DNA of 36,967 nucleotides from Dehalococcoidales bacterium (GTDB taxonomy: Bacteria; Chloroflexota; Dehalococcoidia; Dehalococcoidales; RBG-16-60-22). The stretch lies in assembly GCA_002688435.1 (NCBI GenBank), contig NZCW01000012.1, forward strand, positions 1-36,967, given 5' to 3'. The notes under the pieces were generated by a model. The model was not told the DNA's origin. It made no database searches and was given only the letters and a program-made list of their open reading frames with translations. A program made the position numbers and the translations under genes. This document shows positions 6,357 through 15,727 of this stretch, in pieces. Numbering within the stretch: position 1 is the stretch's first letter; each line of letters starts with the position of its first letter.

Positions 6357-7612
6357 ATATTTGTTTGGTTGGGGTGAATCACCGCACCGCACCGGTGGCT
6401 ATCCGGGAGAAGGTCGCCATCAGGGCAGGTAGGCTGAACGAAGCTTTACAGCTGCTTCGCTCTCATGTCTCGCCAGGATTAATTCTTTCCACCTGCAATC
6501 GTACCGAAGTCTATACCGCCACTAGTGGTGCTAGCTATGCCGAAGCGGCAATCCTCGCTTTTCTACGGACTCATCTGGATGCCCCGGAGGCCACTCTGCT
6601 TAAGCACACCTACGTCTTAAACGATAAGGCAGCCTGTGAGCACCTATTCCGCACTGCTTGCGGTCTTGATTCCATGATTGTCGGTGAGTATGAGGTTCTG
6701 GGTCAGGTAAGGCAATCACTGGAAGCGGCTGATAAATCACGGATGGTAAATCTACCGTTACGCCACCTTTTCCAGCGCGCCATCAGGATCGGCCGGCGAG
6801 TGCGTGAAGAAACGGAAATCAGCAAGAATGCTCTCTCGGTGAGCTCGGTAGCCGTGGACCTGGCTACGGAAGTCATTGGCGACCTGACAAGCTGTAAAAT
6901 GCTGGTTATTGGAGCCGGCGAGGCAGGGAGGGTGGCCGCCAAAGCGGCCAAGGACCGAGGAGTCTCCCGGATTACAGTGGTCAGCCGTACCAAAGAGAGG
7001 GCTTCAAAGCTGGCGACAGCACTGGGCGGGCAACCAGTCAGCATGGACCGCTTGGTGGAGGAACTGGATTCCTGCAGTTTAGTGATGGCCTGTGCCGACG
7101 CCCCTCACTACCTGCTGGATATCCCTCAGATAGAGACCGTTATGAAACGCCGTCCAGGGCTCCCTCTGGTGATAATTGATATTGCCGTTCCTAGGAATGT
7201 GGCCCCGGCAGTGTCGCAGATAAAGAATGTTTTCCTGCACAACATTGACGCTCTCAGCTTGGTTGCCGAACAAAACCGGAAGCAGCGAGAAGGAGAAACA
7301 CAAAGGGTAGCCGAAATAATCACCGCGGAGATGACCGAATTCAGCACTTGGTGGCAGACTTTTGAAGTCAGACCGGTGGTCAGGGCCTTGATGAAAAAAG
7401 CGGAGGAAGTACGCTATTCCCAGCTAAATAAAACCCTGAAGAGGCTGCGCCCGTTGTCTGACGAAGAACGTGATAGCTTGGAAGCAATGACCAAATCAAT
7501 CGTTACCAAACTTCTCCAGGACCCGATTAATTATCTTAAAACAAACGCAAATAATAATGGCCAATATGCCGAACTGGTCAATAAGCTTCTTGGGCTGGAA
7601 GTGGAAAATTGA
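6353..7612 (+). CDS. hemA: Glutamyl-tRNA reductase
   Basis: 419 residues, full length. The N-terminal catalytic domain has VGVNHRTAPVAIRE and STCNRTEVY with the active-site Cys48. GEYEVLGQVRQSLEAA is the conserved middle motif. The NADPH-binding Rossmann segment is MLVIGAGEAGRVAAKAAKDRG (about residues 184-204), and the C-terminal dimerisation helices begin near residue 320. It reduces Glu-tRNA(Glu) to glutamate-1-semialdehyde, the first committed step of C5-route tetrapyrrole synthesis in the cytosol. It overlaps the previous gene by 4 nt and hemC by a few nt, so it lies in a tightly coupled operon. Confidence 0.96.
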   Translation: MNICLVGVNHRTAPVAIREKVAIRAGRLNEALQLLRSHVSPGLILSTCNRTEVYTATSGASYAEAAILAFLRTHLDAPEATLLKHTYVLNDKAACEHLFRTACGLDSMIVGEYEVLGQVRQSLEAADKSRMVNLPLRHLFQRAIRIGRRVREETEISKNALSVSSVAVDLATEVIGDLTSCKMLVIGAGEAGRVAAKAAKDRGVSRITVVSRTKERASKLATALGGQPVSMDRLVEELDSCSLVMACADAPHYLLDIPQIETVMKRRPGLPLVIIDIAVPRNVAPAVSQIKNVFLHNIDALSLVAEQNRKQREGETQRVAEIITAEMTEFSTWWQTFEVRPVVRALMKKAEEVRYSQLNKTLKRLRPLSDEERDSLEAMTKSIVTKLLQDPINYLKTNANNNGQYAELVNKLLGLEVEN

Positions 7613-7614
7613 AG

Positions 7615-8532
7615 ATGAGCCGAAGAATCGTCCTTGGTTCTCGGGGCAGTAAACTTGCTTTAACTCAGGCTGAATTAGTGGCGGCCAAGATAAGGGAAGC
7701 AAACCCTGAACTTGAAATCAGCGTCCGCCGAATAGGTACTGAAGGTGACCGTAACCATACTATGCCGCTTGAAAATATGGCCGGTATCGGCGTTTTCATC
7801 AAGGAGCTGGAAGATGCCCTGTTTGATGGCCGCATTGACTTGGCGGTGCATAGCCTCAAAGATATGCCGGCTCAGCTCCCATCTGGACTGCGCCTGGCGG
7901 CCGTAATGGAAAGACTGGACCCTAGAGACGTGCTTATTTCCAGAGGACAAAAGCTGAGCGAGCTGGTTCCCGGGGCAAGAGTTGGTACCGGCAGCCTGAG
8001 GCGAGCCGTTCAGCTAAATATTTTTCGTCCTGGGCTGGAGATATGCAGTATCCGGGGAAATGTCGATACCCGCCTCCGTAAAGTTGCCGATGGTGAATTT
8101 GACGGTGCCCTGCTGGCGGCGGCTGGGATAAAACGCCTTGGTCAGGAGGATAGGATCAACGAATACCTGTCGCCGGAGTATTTCCTGCCGGCGGTGGGTC
8201 AGGGAGCACTGGCCGTTGAGATACGTTCTGATGATAAGGAGACCACCGAAATCATCACGTTACTAAATCATTTGACCACCTGGCGGAACATTACTGCCGA
8301 GCGTTCCTTCCTTATCGCCCTGGGCGGTGGTTGCCGGGCACCCATTGCCGCCTTGGCCACGACCAATGGCACCACCTTGAAGCTGGAAGGCATGGTCGCC
8401 GATGCCGTAAAGAAAAAGATGGTACGCAGTGCGGAAGAAGGTAACAGCGCCAAGCCAGAGGACTTGGGAGAGAAACTGGCGCAGAAGCTGCTTGCCATGG
8501 GAGCCGCCGAATTTATTGCCGAGGCGAGATAA
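7615..8532 (+). CDS. hemC: Porphobilinogen deaminase (hydroxymethylbilane synthase)
   Basis: About 305 residues. It begins RIVLGSRGSKLALTQ and contains HSLKDMP with the catalytic Asp (D84), VGTGSLRRAVQL with the substrate-binding arginines, and LGGGCRAPIAA with the Cys (C240) that carries the dipyrromethane cofactor. It polymerises four porphobilinogens to hydroxymethylbilane. The track start is a TTG at 7609 overlapping the hemA stop; I prefer the ATG two codons later at 7615. The order hemA-hemC-cobA/hemD-hemB-hemL is the classical clostridial/Chloroflexi-type haem operon. Confidence 0.95.
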   Translation: MSRRIVLGSRGSKLALTQAELVAAKIREANPELEISVRRIGTEGDRNHTMPLENMAGIGVFIKELEDALFDGRIDLAVHSLKDMPAQLPSGLRLAAVMERLDPRDVLISRGQKLSELVPGARVGTGSLRRAVQLNIFRPGLEICSIRGNVDTRLRKVADGEFDGALLAAAGIKRLGQEDRINEYLSPEYFLPAVGQGALAVEIRSDDKETTEIITLLNHLTTWRNITAERSFLIALGGGCRAPIAALATTNGTTLKLEGMVADAVKKKMVRSAEEGNSAKPEDLGEKLAQKLLAMGAAEFIAEAR

Positions 8533-8534
8533 AG

Positions 8535-10055
8535 ATGAAAGTGGGTAAAGTCTATTTGGTGGGGGCTGGGCCGGGTGACCCCGGCCTGATTTCGGTAAAA
8601 GGAATGGAGTGTCTCCAAAAAGCCGATGTCATTGTTTATGATCACCTGCTTGATGCCCGACTCCTTGATAGTGCGTCTTCAGAAGCCGAGAGAATATATG
8701 TGGGAAAAACGGCCGGTGCGCATACCATGTCACAGACCGAGATAAACGGACTGCTGGTAGCTAAAGCTAAAGAAGGCAGGGCGGTGATACGACTTAAGGG
8801 TGGTGACCCTTTTGTCTTGGGACGCGGTGGCGAGGAAGCCGAAACCCTTGTAGAGAACGGTATCCTGTTCGAGGTAGTACCGGGGATAACATCGGCGGTG
8901 GCGGTGCCAGCCTACGCCGGTATCCCGGTTACCCATCGCCAGCTGGCTTCATCTTTCACCGTCATCACCGGTCACGAAGACCTTCATAAAAACGATTCCA
9001 ACCTTAACTGGGTAAAACTGGCTACCGGGGTAGATACACTGGTCTTCCTGATGGGTATGAAAAACCTGCCGTACGTAGCGGCCAAGCTAATGGAACACGG
9101 CAGGTCGCTGGATACGCCGGTAGCGGTGATTAAAGATGGTACCAGAGCGGAACAAGTAACGGTGGTGGGTAGCCTGAAGGATATTGTCGTTAAAGTTAAG
9201 ACACAAAACCTCACGCCTCCGGCAGTCATTGTCGTTGGGGAAGTGGTCCGGCTGAGAAAGAGGTTGCGCTGGTTCGATAATCGGCCTCTTTCCGGTAAAC
9301 GTATCTTGGTTACCAGGGCACGCCATCAAGCAAGCGCTTTAAGCCAACTTCTAGTAGAGCACGGGGCTCTGCCCATTGAGCTTCCAGCGATTGACATCAA
9401 GGCTACCGATAACACTGGTGAATTAGACCGGGCTATCTCGAATCTGAAACAATACCACTGGATTATCTTCACCAGCGTTAACGGTGTGGCGGCGTTCTGG
9501 CAACGGTTGCATGAGCTAATGTTGGACAGCCGCGCCTTAAGTGAGCTTAAAATCGGTGCTATCGGGCCGGCTACCGCCGGTGTTTTGGAGACAAGAGGTA
9601 TAGTCCCCGATTGTGTCCCGGAAATTTACACCACGGAAGGTATTGTCGCCGGACTCGGCAACCAAGATATTCGCGGGCAGCGCTTTCTGCTGCCACGGGC
9701 GGATATTGCGGATAAAGAGCTGGTGCGAGGAATTAATCGGCTCGGGGCTGAAGTAAATGAAGTAGTTGCTTACCGGACAGTCCCGGTAACCGAAGCCCTA
9801 GTCCGGGCTAAGCAAAAGCTTCTCATCGGTGAAATCGATGTGATTATTTTTACCAGTTCGTCAACTGTGTCCAATCTGGTGACCGCCATTTCGGAAGAGA
9901 CGCTGGCCATAAATAGCGCTAAAGTTGCCTGTATTGGCCCGAAAACAGCGGACACGGCTAACAGAGCCGGATTAAAGGTGGACATCTTGGCCGGCGAACA
10001 GACTATCCCCGGTCTGGTAACCGCCATAGAAGATTACTTCAGAAAGGAGGTTTAG
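8535..10055 (+). CDS. cobA-hemD: Uroporphyrinogen-III C-methyltransferase / uroporphyrinogen-III synthase fusion
   Basis: 506 residues, two enzymes in one chain. Residues about 1-245 are SUMT (CobA): VYLVGAGPGDPGLISVKG binds SAM, and LKGGDPFVLGRGGEEAE, VPGITSAVAVPAYAGIPVTHR and the LVFLMGMKNL region follow. Residues about 255-506 are uroporphyrinogen-III synthase (HemD): GKRILVTRARHQASALSQ, IIFTSVNGVAAFW, the PRADIADKELV region and IIFTSSSTVSNL. Together they cyclise hydroxymethylbilane to uroporphyrinogen III and methylate it twice to precorrin-2, feeding cobalamin and siroheme. Only 2 nt separate it from hemC and none from hemB. Because synthase and methyltransferase are fused, flux is steered to precorrin-2. 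Confidence 0.95.
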   Translation: MKVGKVYLVGAGPGDPGLISVKGMECLQKADVIVYDHLLDARLLDSASSEAERIYVGKTAGAHTMSQTEINGLLVAKAKEGRAVIRLKGGDPFVLGRGGEEAETLVENGILFEVVPGITSAVAVPAYAGIPVTHRQLASSFTVITGHEDLHKNDSNLNWVKLATGVDTLVFLMGMKNLPYVAAKLMEHGRSLDTPVAVIKDGTRAEQVTVVGSLKDIVVKVKTQNLTPPAVIVVGEVVRLRKRLRWFDNRPLSGKRILVTRARHQASALSQLLVEHGALPIELPAIDIKATDNTGELDRAISNLKQYHWIIFTSVNGVAAFWQRLHELMLDSRALSELKIGAIGPATAGVLETRGIVPDCVPEIYTTEGIVAGLGNQDIRGQRFLLPRADIADKELVRGINRLGAEVNEVVAYRTVPVTEALVRAKQKLLIGEIDVIIFTSSSTVSNLVTAISEETLAINSAKVACIGPKTADTANRAGLKVDILAGEQTIPGLVTAIEDYFRKEV

Positions 10056-11111
10056 ATGACCGCTTTCCCTCAGTTTCGGTTGCGCCGTCTACGACGGACC
10101 GATTCGCTCAGGGCACTGGTTAGAGAAAACCATGTCGAGGTTACGGACCTTGTTTACCCGATGTTCATCGTTGAAGGCAGTGACATCCGGCAGGAAATAA
10201 CGTCAATGCCCGGCGTCTTCCGTTACTCGCCGGACGCGTTAGTGCCCGAGATAGAAGAATTAGCTGAGTTAAAAATCCCGGCCGTTCTCCTTTTCGGTAT
10301 CCCGGAGCACAAGAATGAAGTTGGTTCCTCAGCCTACCACCCCGAAGGTGTGGTTCAGCAGGCGATACGGGTTTTTAAGAAAGCCGTACCGGAACTTCTG
10401 GTGATAACCGATGTCTGCCTCTGTGAATATACCAGCCATGGCCATTGCGGCATACTGGCTGACGGACAGGTGGACAACGACCAGACGTTACCGCTTCTGG
10501 CCGAAACGGCTATCTCTCACGCTGAAGCCGGTGCGGACATGGTCGCCCCTTCGGATATGATGGACGGACGGGTTAAGGTTATCCGTGAGTCGCTGGATGC
10601 CAGGGGATTTCAGCCTATTCCTATCCTCGCCTACTCTGCCAAGTACGCTTCGGCGTTCTACGGACCGTTCCGGGAGGCCGCGGAATCAACCCCACAGTCT
10701 GGTGACCGTCGTGCCTACCAGATGGACCCACCCAATGTACGGGAGGCCTTGCGTGAGGTAGCGCTGGATATTGCCGAAGGAGCTGACATTATCATGGTTA
10801 AACCAGCCCTTGCCTATCTGGACGTGATACGACAGGTGCGTAATGTTTTTAACTATCCCATTGCCGCTTATAACGTCAGCGGCGAGTACGCTATGATTAA
10901 AGCCGCCGCTCAGAAAGGCTGGCTGGACGAGCCTGCAGTGGTACTGGAGACTCTCACTGCCATCAAGAGAGCTGGGGCGGATATCATTCTGACCTACCAC
11001 GCCAAGGATGTGGCAAGATGGCTAAATCGGAAACAAGGAGACACTCATGAACTTAGCACATTCCCGAAAGCTCTTTCAGGAGGCCCAGAAGTATTTACCG
11101 GGCGGGGTTGA
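10056..11111 (+). CDS. hemB: Delta-aminolevulinic acid dehydratase (porphobilinogen synthase), zinc type
   Basis: 351 residues. It starts at an ATG behind a perfect AAAGGAGG. Active-site lysines lie in [15 protein letters not shown] (K196) and [11 protein letters not shown] (K249, Schiff base). [14 protein letters not shown] supplies the catalytic zinc cysteines C121, C123 and C131, so this is the Zn-dependent rather than the Mg/Asp type. It condenses two aminolevulinates to porphobilinogen. The usual C-terminus (AKDVARWL) is followed by about 27 extra residues, so the frame runs 65 nt into hemL; the extension looks like read-through of a lost stop rather than a domain. Confidence 0.95.
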   Translation: MTAFPQFRLRRLRRTDSLRALVRENHVEVTDLVYPMFIVEGSDIRQEITSMPGVFRYSPDALVPEIEELAELKIPAVLLFGIPEHKNEVGSSAYHPEGVVQQAIRVFKKAVPELLVITDVCLCEYTSHGHCGILADGQVDNDQTLPLLAETAISHAEAGADMVAPSDMMDGRVKVIRESLDARGFQPIPILAYSAKYASAFYGPFREAAESTPQSGDRRAYQMDPPNVREALREVALDIAEGADIIMVKPALAYLDVIRQVRNVFNYPIAAYNVSGEYAMIKAAAQKGWLDEPAVVLETLTAIKRAGADIILTYHAKDVARWLNRKQGDTHELSTFPKALSGGPEVFTGRG

Positions 11112-12324
11112 CAGTCCGGCGCGCGCTTTCAAAACAGTCGGTGGAACACCGCCTTTCATCACCCGGGGACAAGGTTCCCGGATTTATGACGCAGACGGTA
11201 ATGAGTTCATCGACTACGTCTGCTCGTGGGGGCCTCTGATTCTGGGTCACGCGCCTGAGCCGGTAGTCAACGCACTAAAAAAGACGGCCGAAAACGGTAC
11301 TAGCTTCGGTGCCCCTACCGAGCTGGAAATAACCCTGGCTAAAATGACTTCCGCGGCCATACCCTCTATCGAAATGGTCCGATTTGTAAATTCGGGTACG
11401 GAAGCCACTATGTCCGCGCTGCGTCTGGCACGGGCGTTTACCGGCAGAGATAAGGTGGTGAAATTCGCTGGCGGCTACCATGGCCATGCTGACGGATTGC
11501 TCGTCAAAGCAGGTTCGGGACTGGCCACGTTAAGCTTACCGAGCTCTCCTGGTGTGCCATCAAGTTATGCTGGGAACACGCTGTTAGCGTCCTACAACGA
11601 TGCTGAAGCCGTAACCGAACTCTTTCAAAATTACCCTGAGCAGATTGCCGCGGTCATCGTGGAACCGGTGGCTGCTAATATGGGTGTGGTACCGCCGCAA
11701 CCCGGTTTCCTGAATAGTCTGCGTAGTTTGACCAGTGATTTTGGCGCTTTGCTTATCTTTGACGAAGTAATTACTGGCTTTCGTGTCGCTTACGGAGGAG
11801 CCCAAAGCCTTTACGGTATCACTCCTGACCTGACTTGCCTGGGTAAAATAATCGGCGGAGGACTTCCGGTAGGGGCTTATGGAGGGAAGCGGGAGATTAT
11901 GGAGATGATGGCACCTACCGGACCAGTTTATCAGGCCGGTACGCTTTCCGGAAACCCGCTGGCAATGACGGCGGGAATAGAGACCCTTAAGGTTTTGAGC
12001 CAACCGGGAGTCTATGAAAAACTGGGAAATACCACTTCGCGTCTTGAGAAAGGTATTACTGAAGCAGCCTCTGCTTCAAACTTGAAGCTAACTATTTCTC
12101 GTTTTGCCTCGTTACTTACCATCTTTTTTACCGATAATCAGGTATTTGATTACGATTCGGTTTCCGGGGCGGATACGGCGCTTTTTGGCCAGTTTTTCCA
12201 GCAGCTGTTATCAGAGGGGATATACTGGCCACCCTCCCAGTTTGAGGCCGCGTTTATCTCTCTGGCTCACTCTACTGAAGACATAGATTTGACAATCAAG
12301 GTGATTGCGCAGGCATTCAACTGA
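11047..12324 (+). CDS. hemL: Glutamate-1-semialdehyde 2,1-aminomutase
   Basis: 425 residues, full length. A fold-type I PLP enzyme: [18 protein letters not shown] (phosphate-binding region), [17 protein letters not shown] with the PLP-contacting Asp, and [17 protein letters not shown] with the Schiff-base Lys (about K267). It isomerises glutamate-1-semialdehyde to 5-aminolevulinate, directly after HemA. The ATG at 11047 has AGGAG 7 nt upstream, inside the hemB reading frame, so the 65-nt overlap is real unless hemB is frameshifted. It is the last gene of the operon. No strong intrinsic terminator is visible after it. Confidence 0.96.
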   Translation: MNLAHSRKLFQEAQKYLPGGVDSPARAFKTVGGTPPFITRGQGSRIYDADGNEFIDYVCSWGPLILGHAPEPVVNALKKTAENGTSFGAPTELEITLAKMTSAAIPSIEMVRFVNSGTEATMSALRLARAFTGRDKVVKFAGGYHGHADGLLVKAGSGLATLSLPSSPGVPSSYAGNTLLASYNDAEAVTELFQNYPEQIAAVIVEPVAANMGVVPPQPGFLNSLRSLTSDFGALLIFDEVITGFRVAYGGAQSLYGITPDLTCLGKIIGGGLPVGAYGGKREIMEMMAPTGPVYQAGTLSGNPLAMTAGIETLKVLSQPGVYEKLGNTTSRLEKGITEAASASNLKLTISRFASLLTIFFTDNQVFDYDSVSGADTALFGQFFQQLLSEGIYWPPSQFEAAFISLAHSTEDIDLTIKVIAQAFN

Positions 12325-12388
12325 CTAGTTTAATAGAAACTTCCCGCGGAATTTAGAGTACTGCGCTGGCCATACGACCTTGAGACCA

Positions 12389-12449
12389 TGGCCGGAGTGG
12401 TCGGATTCGAACCGACGACCACCTGAACTCCATTCAAGCGCGCTATCCC
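12389..12449 (-). tRNA. tRNA-Pro 3'-half fragment (truncated; not a functional tRNA)
   Basis: The minus strand reads TAGCGCGC (end of the D arm), an anticodon stem-loop CTTGA-ATGGAGT-TCAGG, a short variable region, the T arm GTCGG-TTCGAAT-CCGAC, an acceptor 3' strand CACTCCG and an encoded CCA. The body matches bacterial tRNA-Pro as I know it. The 5' acceptor strand and most of the D arm are missing, replaced by A/T-rich sequence. The loop would give anticodon GGA, explained most simply by decay of GGG. Such 3' halves are typical of attachment-site scars of tRNA-targeting integrases; no integrase gene is present here. Confidence 0.75.
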
Positions 12450-12489
12450 TTGGTTTTATTTGCATGTGGTTGAATAAAATTCTTGGTAT

Positions 12490-13320
12490 TTAGAAGGATA
12501 AAACCTTTTCAGTTTCAGTATGTTGGTTAATAATATTATTCAAATACCTGGCCCCTTCAATGAGAGCAGGGCCAGGCTGTAGAATAATTTCCCCCGGAAC
12601 TTCGTAGATATGACCTTGGCTGATTGCCGGGATGAGCTCCCAGCCCGGGCGTCGCCTTATGGAATCGATATCTACTGGTTTGCCGCACCATGACGCGAGA
12701 ATGATATCTGGAGCCGCTGTGACGACTTCTTCAGTAGTTATAATTCTTTCCATGGCTTTTGGGGAACGACACCGATGAGTAAAACCGTCTGTACCCCCAG
12801 CAATAGTAATGATATCAGAAACCCATTTAATACCACTGACATAAGGGTCATTCCATTCTTCAAAATACACAACTGGCCTATGATATTGATTAGGCCTACT
12901 AGCGGAGATTTTCTGGAACCCTTCGCGCATAGTATTTGTCAGCGCTGTCGCTTCTAAAGTTTTGCTACAAATTTTACCTAATAATCCAATACTCCTATAT
13001 ATTTCCTCAAGCGATGCATGTTGAAGAACCAGTACGTTGACCTCATGCATAATTAGACGCGCCATTATTTTCGCAGATATTTCACTATATCCGATGACTA
13101 TATCGGGGTTTAAGGCAACAATTGCATTGAAATCCGGGCGGGCGAACCCCCCAATGTTTTGAACGTGTTCAATACTAATCTTATCTCCTTCGGCTCCGGA
13201 TGGTTTACCGATAATATTTTCAGCACATCCGAGTTCATAAAGGATATTGAATACGTCATAAGATAGACAGACGATTCGAGCTGGGAAATCCTGATCCAAT
13301 TTAGTATATTGTAATTCCAT
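12490..13320 (-). CDS. BtuF-like cobalamin-binding protein without signal peptide
   Basis: About 276 residues of the helical-backbone (type III) periplasmic-binding fold. ARIVCLSYDVFNILYELGC is the typical BtuF/FecB start of the N-lobe, IVALNPDIVIGYSE and the long linker helix follow, and the second lobe contains APDIILASWCGKPVDID and GHIYEVPGEIILQPGPALIEG. Family members usually deliver B12, cobinamide or ferric chelates to BtuCD. Here no signal peptide or lipobox precedes the domain, and no permease or ATPase gene is adjacent, so it may be cytosolic. I prefer the ATG at 13320 (GAGAGG 8 nt upstream) over the track's TTG at 13344. A cobalamin riboswitch directly upstream supports a corrinoid role. 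Base composition is more A/T-rich than the hem operon, which fits an accessory origin. Confidence 0.78.
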   Translation of the reverse strand: MELQYTKLDQDFPARIVCLSYDVFNILYELGCAENIIGKPSGAEGDKISIEHVQNIGGFARPDFNAIVALNPDIVIGYSEISAKIMARLIMHEVNVLVLQHASLEEIYRSIGLLGKICSKTLEATALTNTMREGFQKISASRPNQYHRPVVYFEEWNDPYVSGIKWVSDIITIAGGTDGFTHRCRSPKAMERIITTEEVVTAAPDIILASWCGKPVDIDSIRRRPGWELIPAISQGHIYEVPGEIILQPGPALIEGARYLNNIINQHTETEKVLSF

Positions 13321-13424
13321 TTTGTTTTCCTCTCTAGCAAACAAAACCCTCCTGCCCGACAGAACAGGGGAATTTATTAACTAATAAATCTCACCCCCTG
13401 CTCCGCGGGGGTAGATAATATACG

Positions 13425-13552
13425 ACTGGGTAGGCGTTCTGACTATTACAGCAGGCGGGATTGTGTCGGAATTACACCGACTTGCTTTCCAATTAAGCCT
13501 TCGAGCACTCGGTAATATTCAATTTGGCCATACTATATCAGCACCTTAGCGA
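13425..13552 (-). promoter_or_regulatory. Second cobalamin (B12) riboswitch, upstream of the BtuF-like gene
   Basis: The minus strand carries AAGGTGC, then GTCGGTGTAATTCCGACAC, CCCGCCTGCTGT and a B12 box AGTCAGAACGCC. This is the conserved core order of the aptamer, shorter than the first copy. A C-rich/G-rich hairpin (CCCCC...GGGGG, about 13393-13412) lies between it and the gene and may be the expression platform. The leader fills most of the 254-nt gap between the two neighbouring genes. Confidence 0.85.
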
Positions 13553-13597
13553 AAAGTTACCCTTATCTTTCCGGTGAGGGTGAGATTCGCTAAACGG

Positions 13598-15127
13598 TTA
13601 TCTTACCGCCTGCTTTAGATTAAGGAACACGTTTCTCTGTTTTTCAACGTAGCGATACATGAAGACGACAAAGCCCATGAATACAACACCAAGAATTACT
13701 ACATAAGCGATACCTTGGACACCTAGCGTCGCCCAGATAAAGCCCAGAGTAAGAAGCAAACCGGTGGCCAGATGAGTGGTCACGGTCAAGGCATTAGCCG
13801 GGACAAGGTCAAAGGAGTGTGCATGGTATTTCCTAGCATGCATTATTGCTCTTATGGTAAGGGGTAGCGTTATCAGTCCCAGTAAAGCCGCCATAGGCAG
13901 GATTCCCACGGCTACCCCTACCCCAAGAGCTAAATAAACACCCATCATAATTAAAGCATAGAGAATCGCCGCTTTTTCCCGCCCAAGCCTTACTACCAGC
14001 GTGTTCTTCCCCACCTTTTTATCGGCGATATAGTCGGGAAATTCATTTATATAGAGTACGGCGGCGATGAGTAGAGACACTGGAATCGCAGCTATTACTG
14101 GAACCCAGCTCAAGCTTTGTGTCTGTACGTAGTAGGCTCCTAAGGTCATCAGTACGCCAAAGTTCAGACCCACCAGGATTTCACCAAGCCCTCTCTTCGC
14201 CCAGTTAAATGGGCCCACGGTATAGAACATCCCAGAGATAAGCCCAATAGCTCCCAGACCCAATATTAACGGTCCTCTTGCCCAGGCAAGATAGAAGCCG
14301 ATGAGAGCGCTGAGGAGGAAAAAGAACAAACCGCCTAGAAGCATCTCAATGGGAGTCAGGAAGCCTAACTGGATTACCCGGCTACCCCCACTGAAAGGAC
14401 GGACAAACTCTTGGTTCACCTCATCGTTGCCACTCTTATGGTCGGAGTAATCGTTGATAACATTGGTGCCCATTTGTATTAGTAAGCCAGCAAACAGGGT
14501 CAGCAGGAAAAACCCCCAGTAGAAAGTACTGGTGATGGACCAGGCTATGGCTGTCCCGAGAAGAATAGGGACAATGCTGGCAGTGAGGAAGGGTGCTCTT
14601 AGTGCCATGACCCAGCTTCTCATCTTCGTCTTAACGAGGTGCCAGTCACTTACCACCTGCCGATTCTGCGGTAATTCAATAACAGTGGGGGGGATGCCCT
14701 GCACTATCTCTTGAAAAACGCGGAATTTTATGATATTGGGTACTACTTTAATACAATCAAGAATACCACTGTTTCCGGCCTCAACGAGGTGCTTGACCAC
14801 CGGCGACCTTCTGGCGGCCATCTCCAGAGCTCGTTCCCTCTCCTTCTGGTTCCTGACAAAGAGAGCCTTGCCGGTAATTTCAATCTCTGTGGATTCATTG
14901 ATGTCAGCCCCGGGTTGGTGGGCAAGTAGCGAAATCGAAGGCTGATGGGTCATCTGAACCGTCTTGGGGTCGCCTTTCAGGGTGGCCAGATAAATGTTGA
15001 ATTCCTCGTCGATGGCATGGTGCATCATGCGGACTCTTATATTTTCTCCGGCGGAAGTAGCTACGGCGATTACCTCGACATTCTCCAGTAATGATAGAAC
15101 CTCTGCCCGGTCATGTTGTCCACTCAT
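13598..15127 (-). CDS. PPOX (FMN-binding split barrel) - UbiA prenyltransferase fusion
   Basis: A 509-residue fusion. Residues about 1-150 resemble the pyridoxamine-5'-phosphate oxidase-like split barrel (AEVLSLLENVEVIAVATSAGE, FNIYLATLKGDPKTVQM, SISLLAHQPG), which in related families binds FMN, F420 or haem. Residues about 190-505 are a UbiA/MenA-type polytopic prenyltransferase with about nine hydrophobic segments. Both aspartate-rich motifs are present: NVINDYSDHKSGND and NEFPDYIADKKVGKNTL, the latter resembling MenA. The UbiA part would prenylate an aromatic acceptor such as dihydroxynaphthoate in the membrane. The ATG at 15127 has AGGAG 7 nt upstream. No other quinone gene is present in the window, so the acceptor is unknown. 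Confidence 0.82.
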   Translation of the reverse strand: MSGQHDRAEVLSLLENVEVIAVATSAGENIRVRMMHHAIDEEFNIYLATLKGDPKTVQMTHQPSISLLAHQPGADINESTEIEITGKALFVRNQKERERALEMAARRSPVVKHLVEAGNSGILDCIKVVPNIIKFRVFQEIVQGIPPTVIELPQNRQVVSDWHLVKTKMRSWVMALRAPFLTASIVPILLGTAIAWSITSTFYWGFFLLTLFAGLLIQMGTNVINDYSDHKSGNDEVNQEFVRPFSGGSRVIQLGFLTPIEMLLGGLFFFLLSALIGFYLAWARGPLILGLGAIGLISGMFYTVGPFNWAKRGLGEILVGLNFGVLMTLGAYYVQTQSLSWVPVIAAIPVSLLIAAVLYINEFPDYIADKKVGKNTLVVRLGREKAAILYALIMMGVYLALGVGVAVGILPMAALLGLITLPLTIRAIMHARKYHAHSFDLVPANALTVTTHLATGLLLTLGFIWATLGVQGIAYVVILGVVFMGFVVFMYRYVEKQRNVFLNLKQAVR

Positions 15128-15142
15128 AGCGGGTCTCCTTAT

Positions 15143-15660
15143 TTAATCGACTGGATCTGACTTGCTTCCATTTATTATAGTTCTTACTAAGTTAGAAGTC
15201 AAAGCGTAGTAGCTAACTGGAGGTAACGATTGTGTCACATATTGTTTCGTCACTTCTTTGAACATAAGGCCAGAATGTTTGCCCCTTATTGAGAATCCTT
15301 CGTTGCTACTGCTGTCGTCACAATCCTGATAATTGTTCACTCGGGCCTGACCTGCCCCCATCAATTGTACTAGTTCTTGCGTCGTTGTCATAGTTAAAAT
15401 AGCCTCAGGTGCCGGCGGGCGGTTATTCTTGGCACTACACGGGTGCGCCCCAGGTTGTATTCCTTTTGCTATTGTTCTGTCAACACTTTGGCTTCGTCAA
15501 GTGTGGTAAAGATCTCCCGGTTAAACAGCTCATCTTTGAGCTTGCTGTTAAAAGATTCAATATAACCATTCTCCCAGGGGCTGCTATGTTGAATACAATA
15601 TTTTCCCAATTCGCTTTCCACCTCGTGATCCTCCTGACCGGCCTCTACGAAAAGCAGTCA
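15143..15660 (-). pseudogene. IS3-family transposase (OrfB) remnant
   Basis: Translating the minus strand gives YCIQHSSPWENGYIESFNS, KDELFNREIFTTLDEA and then a stop at 15469. This is the unmistakable C-terminal rve-domain signature of IS3-type transposases, where the Glu of the DDE triad lies in ENGYIESF. Past the stop, the family's C-terminal RPPAPEA appears in another frame and continues into the 82-aa track ORF 15143..15391. The gene is therefore 5'-truncated and frameshifted. No terminal inverted repeats were found. It lies immediately upstream of the PPOX-UbiA gene. Confidence 0.8.
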
Positions 15661-15727
15661 TTCCCTAAAATTCGGAATCACCTTGCCTTAAACCACTGGG
15701 CGTGCGGAATTTGTTTACGGATAGATA

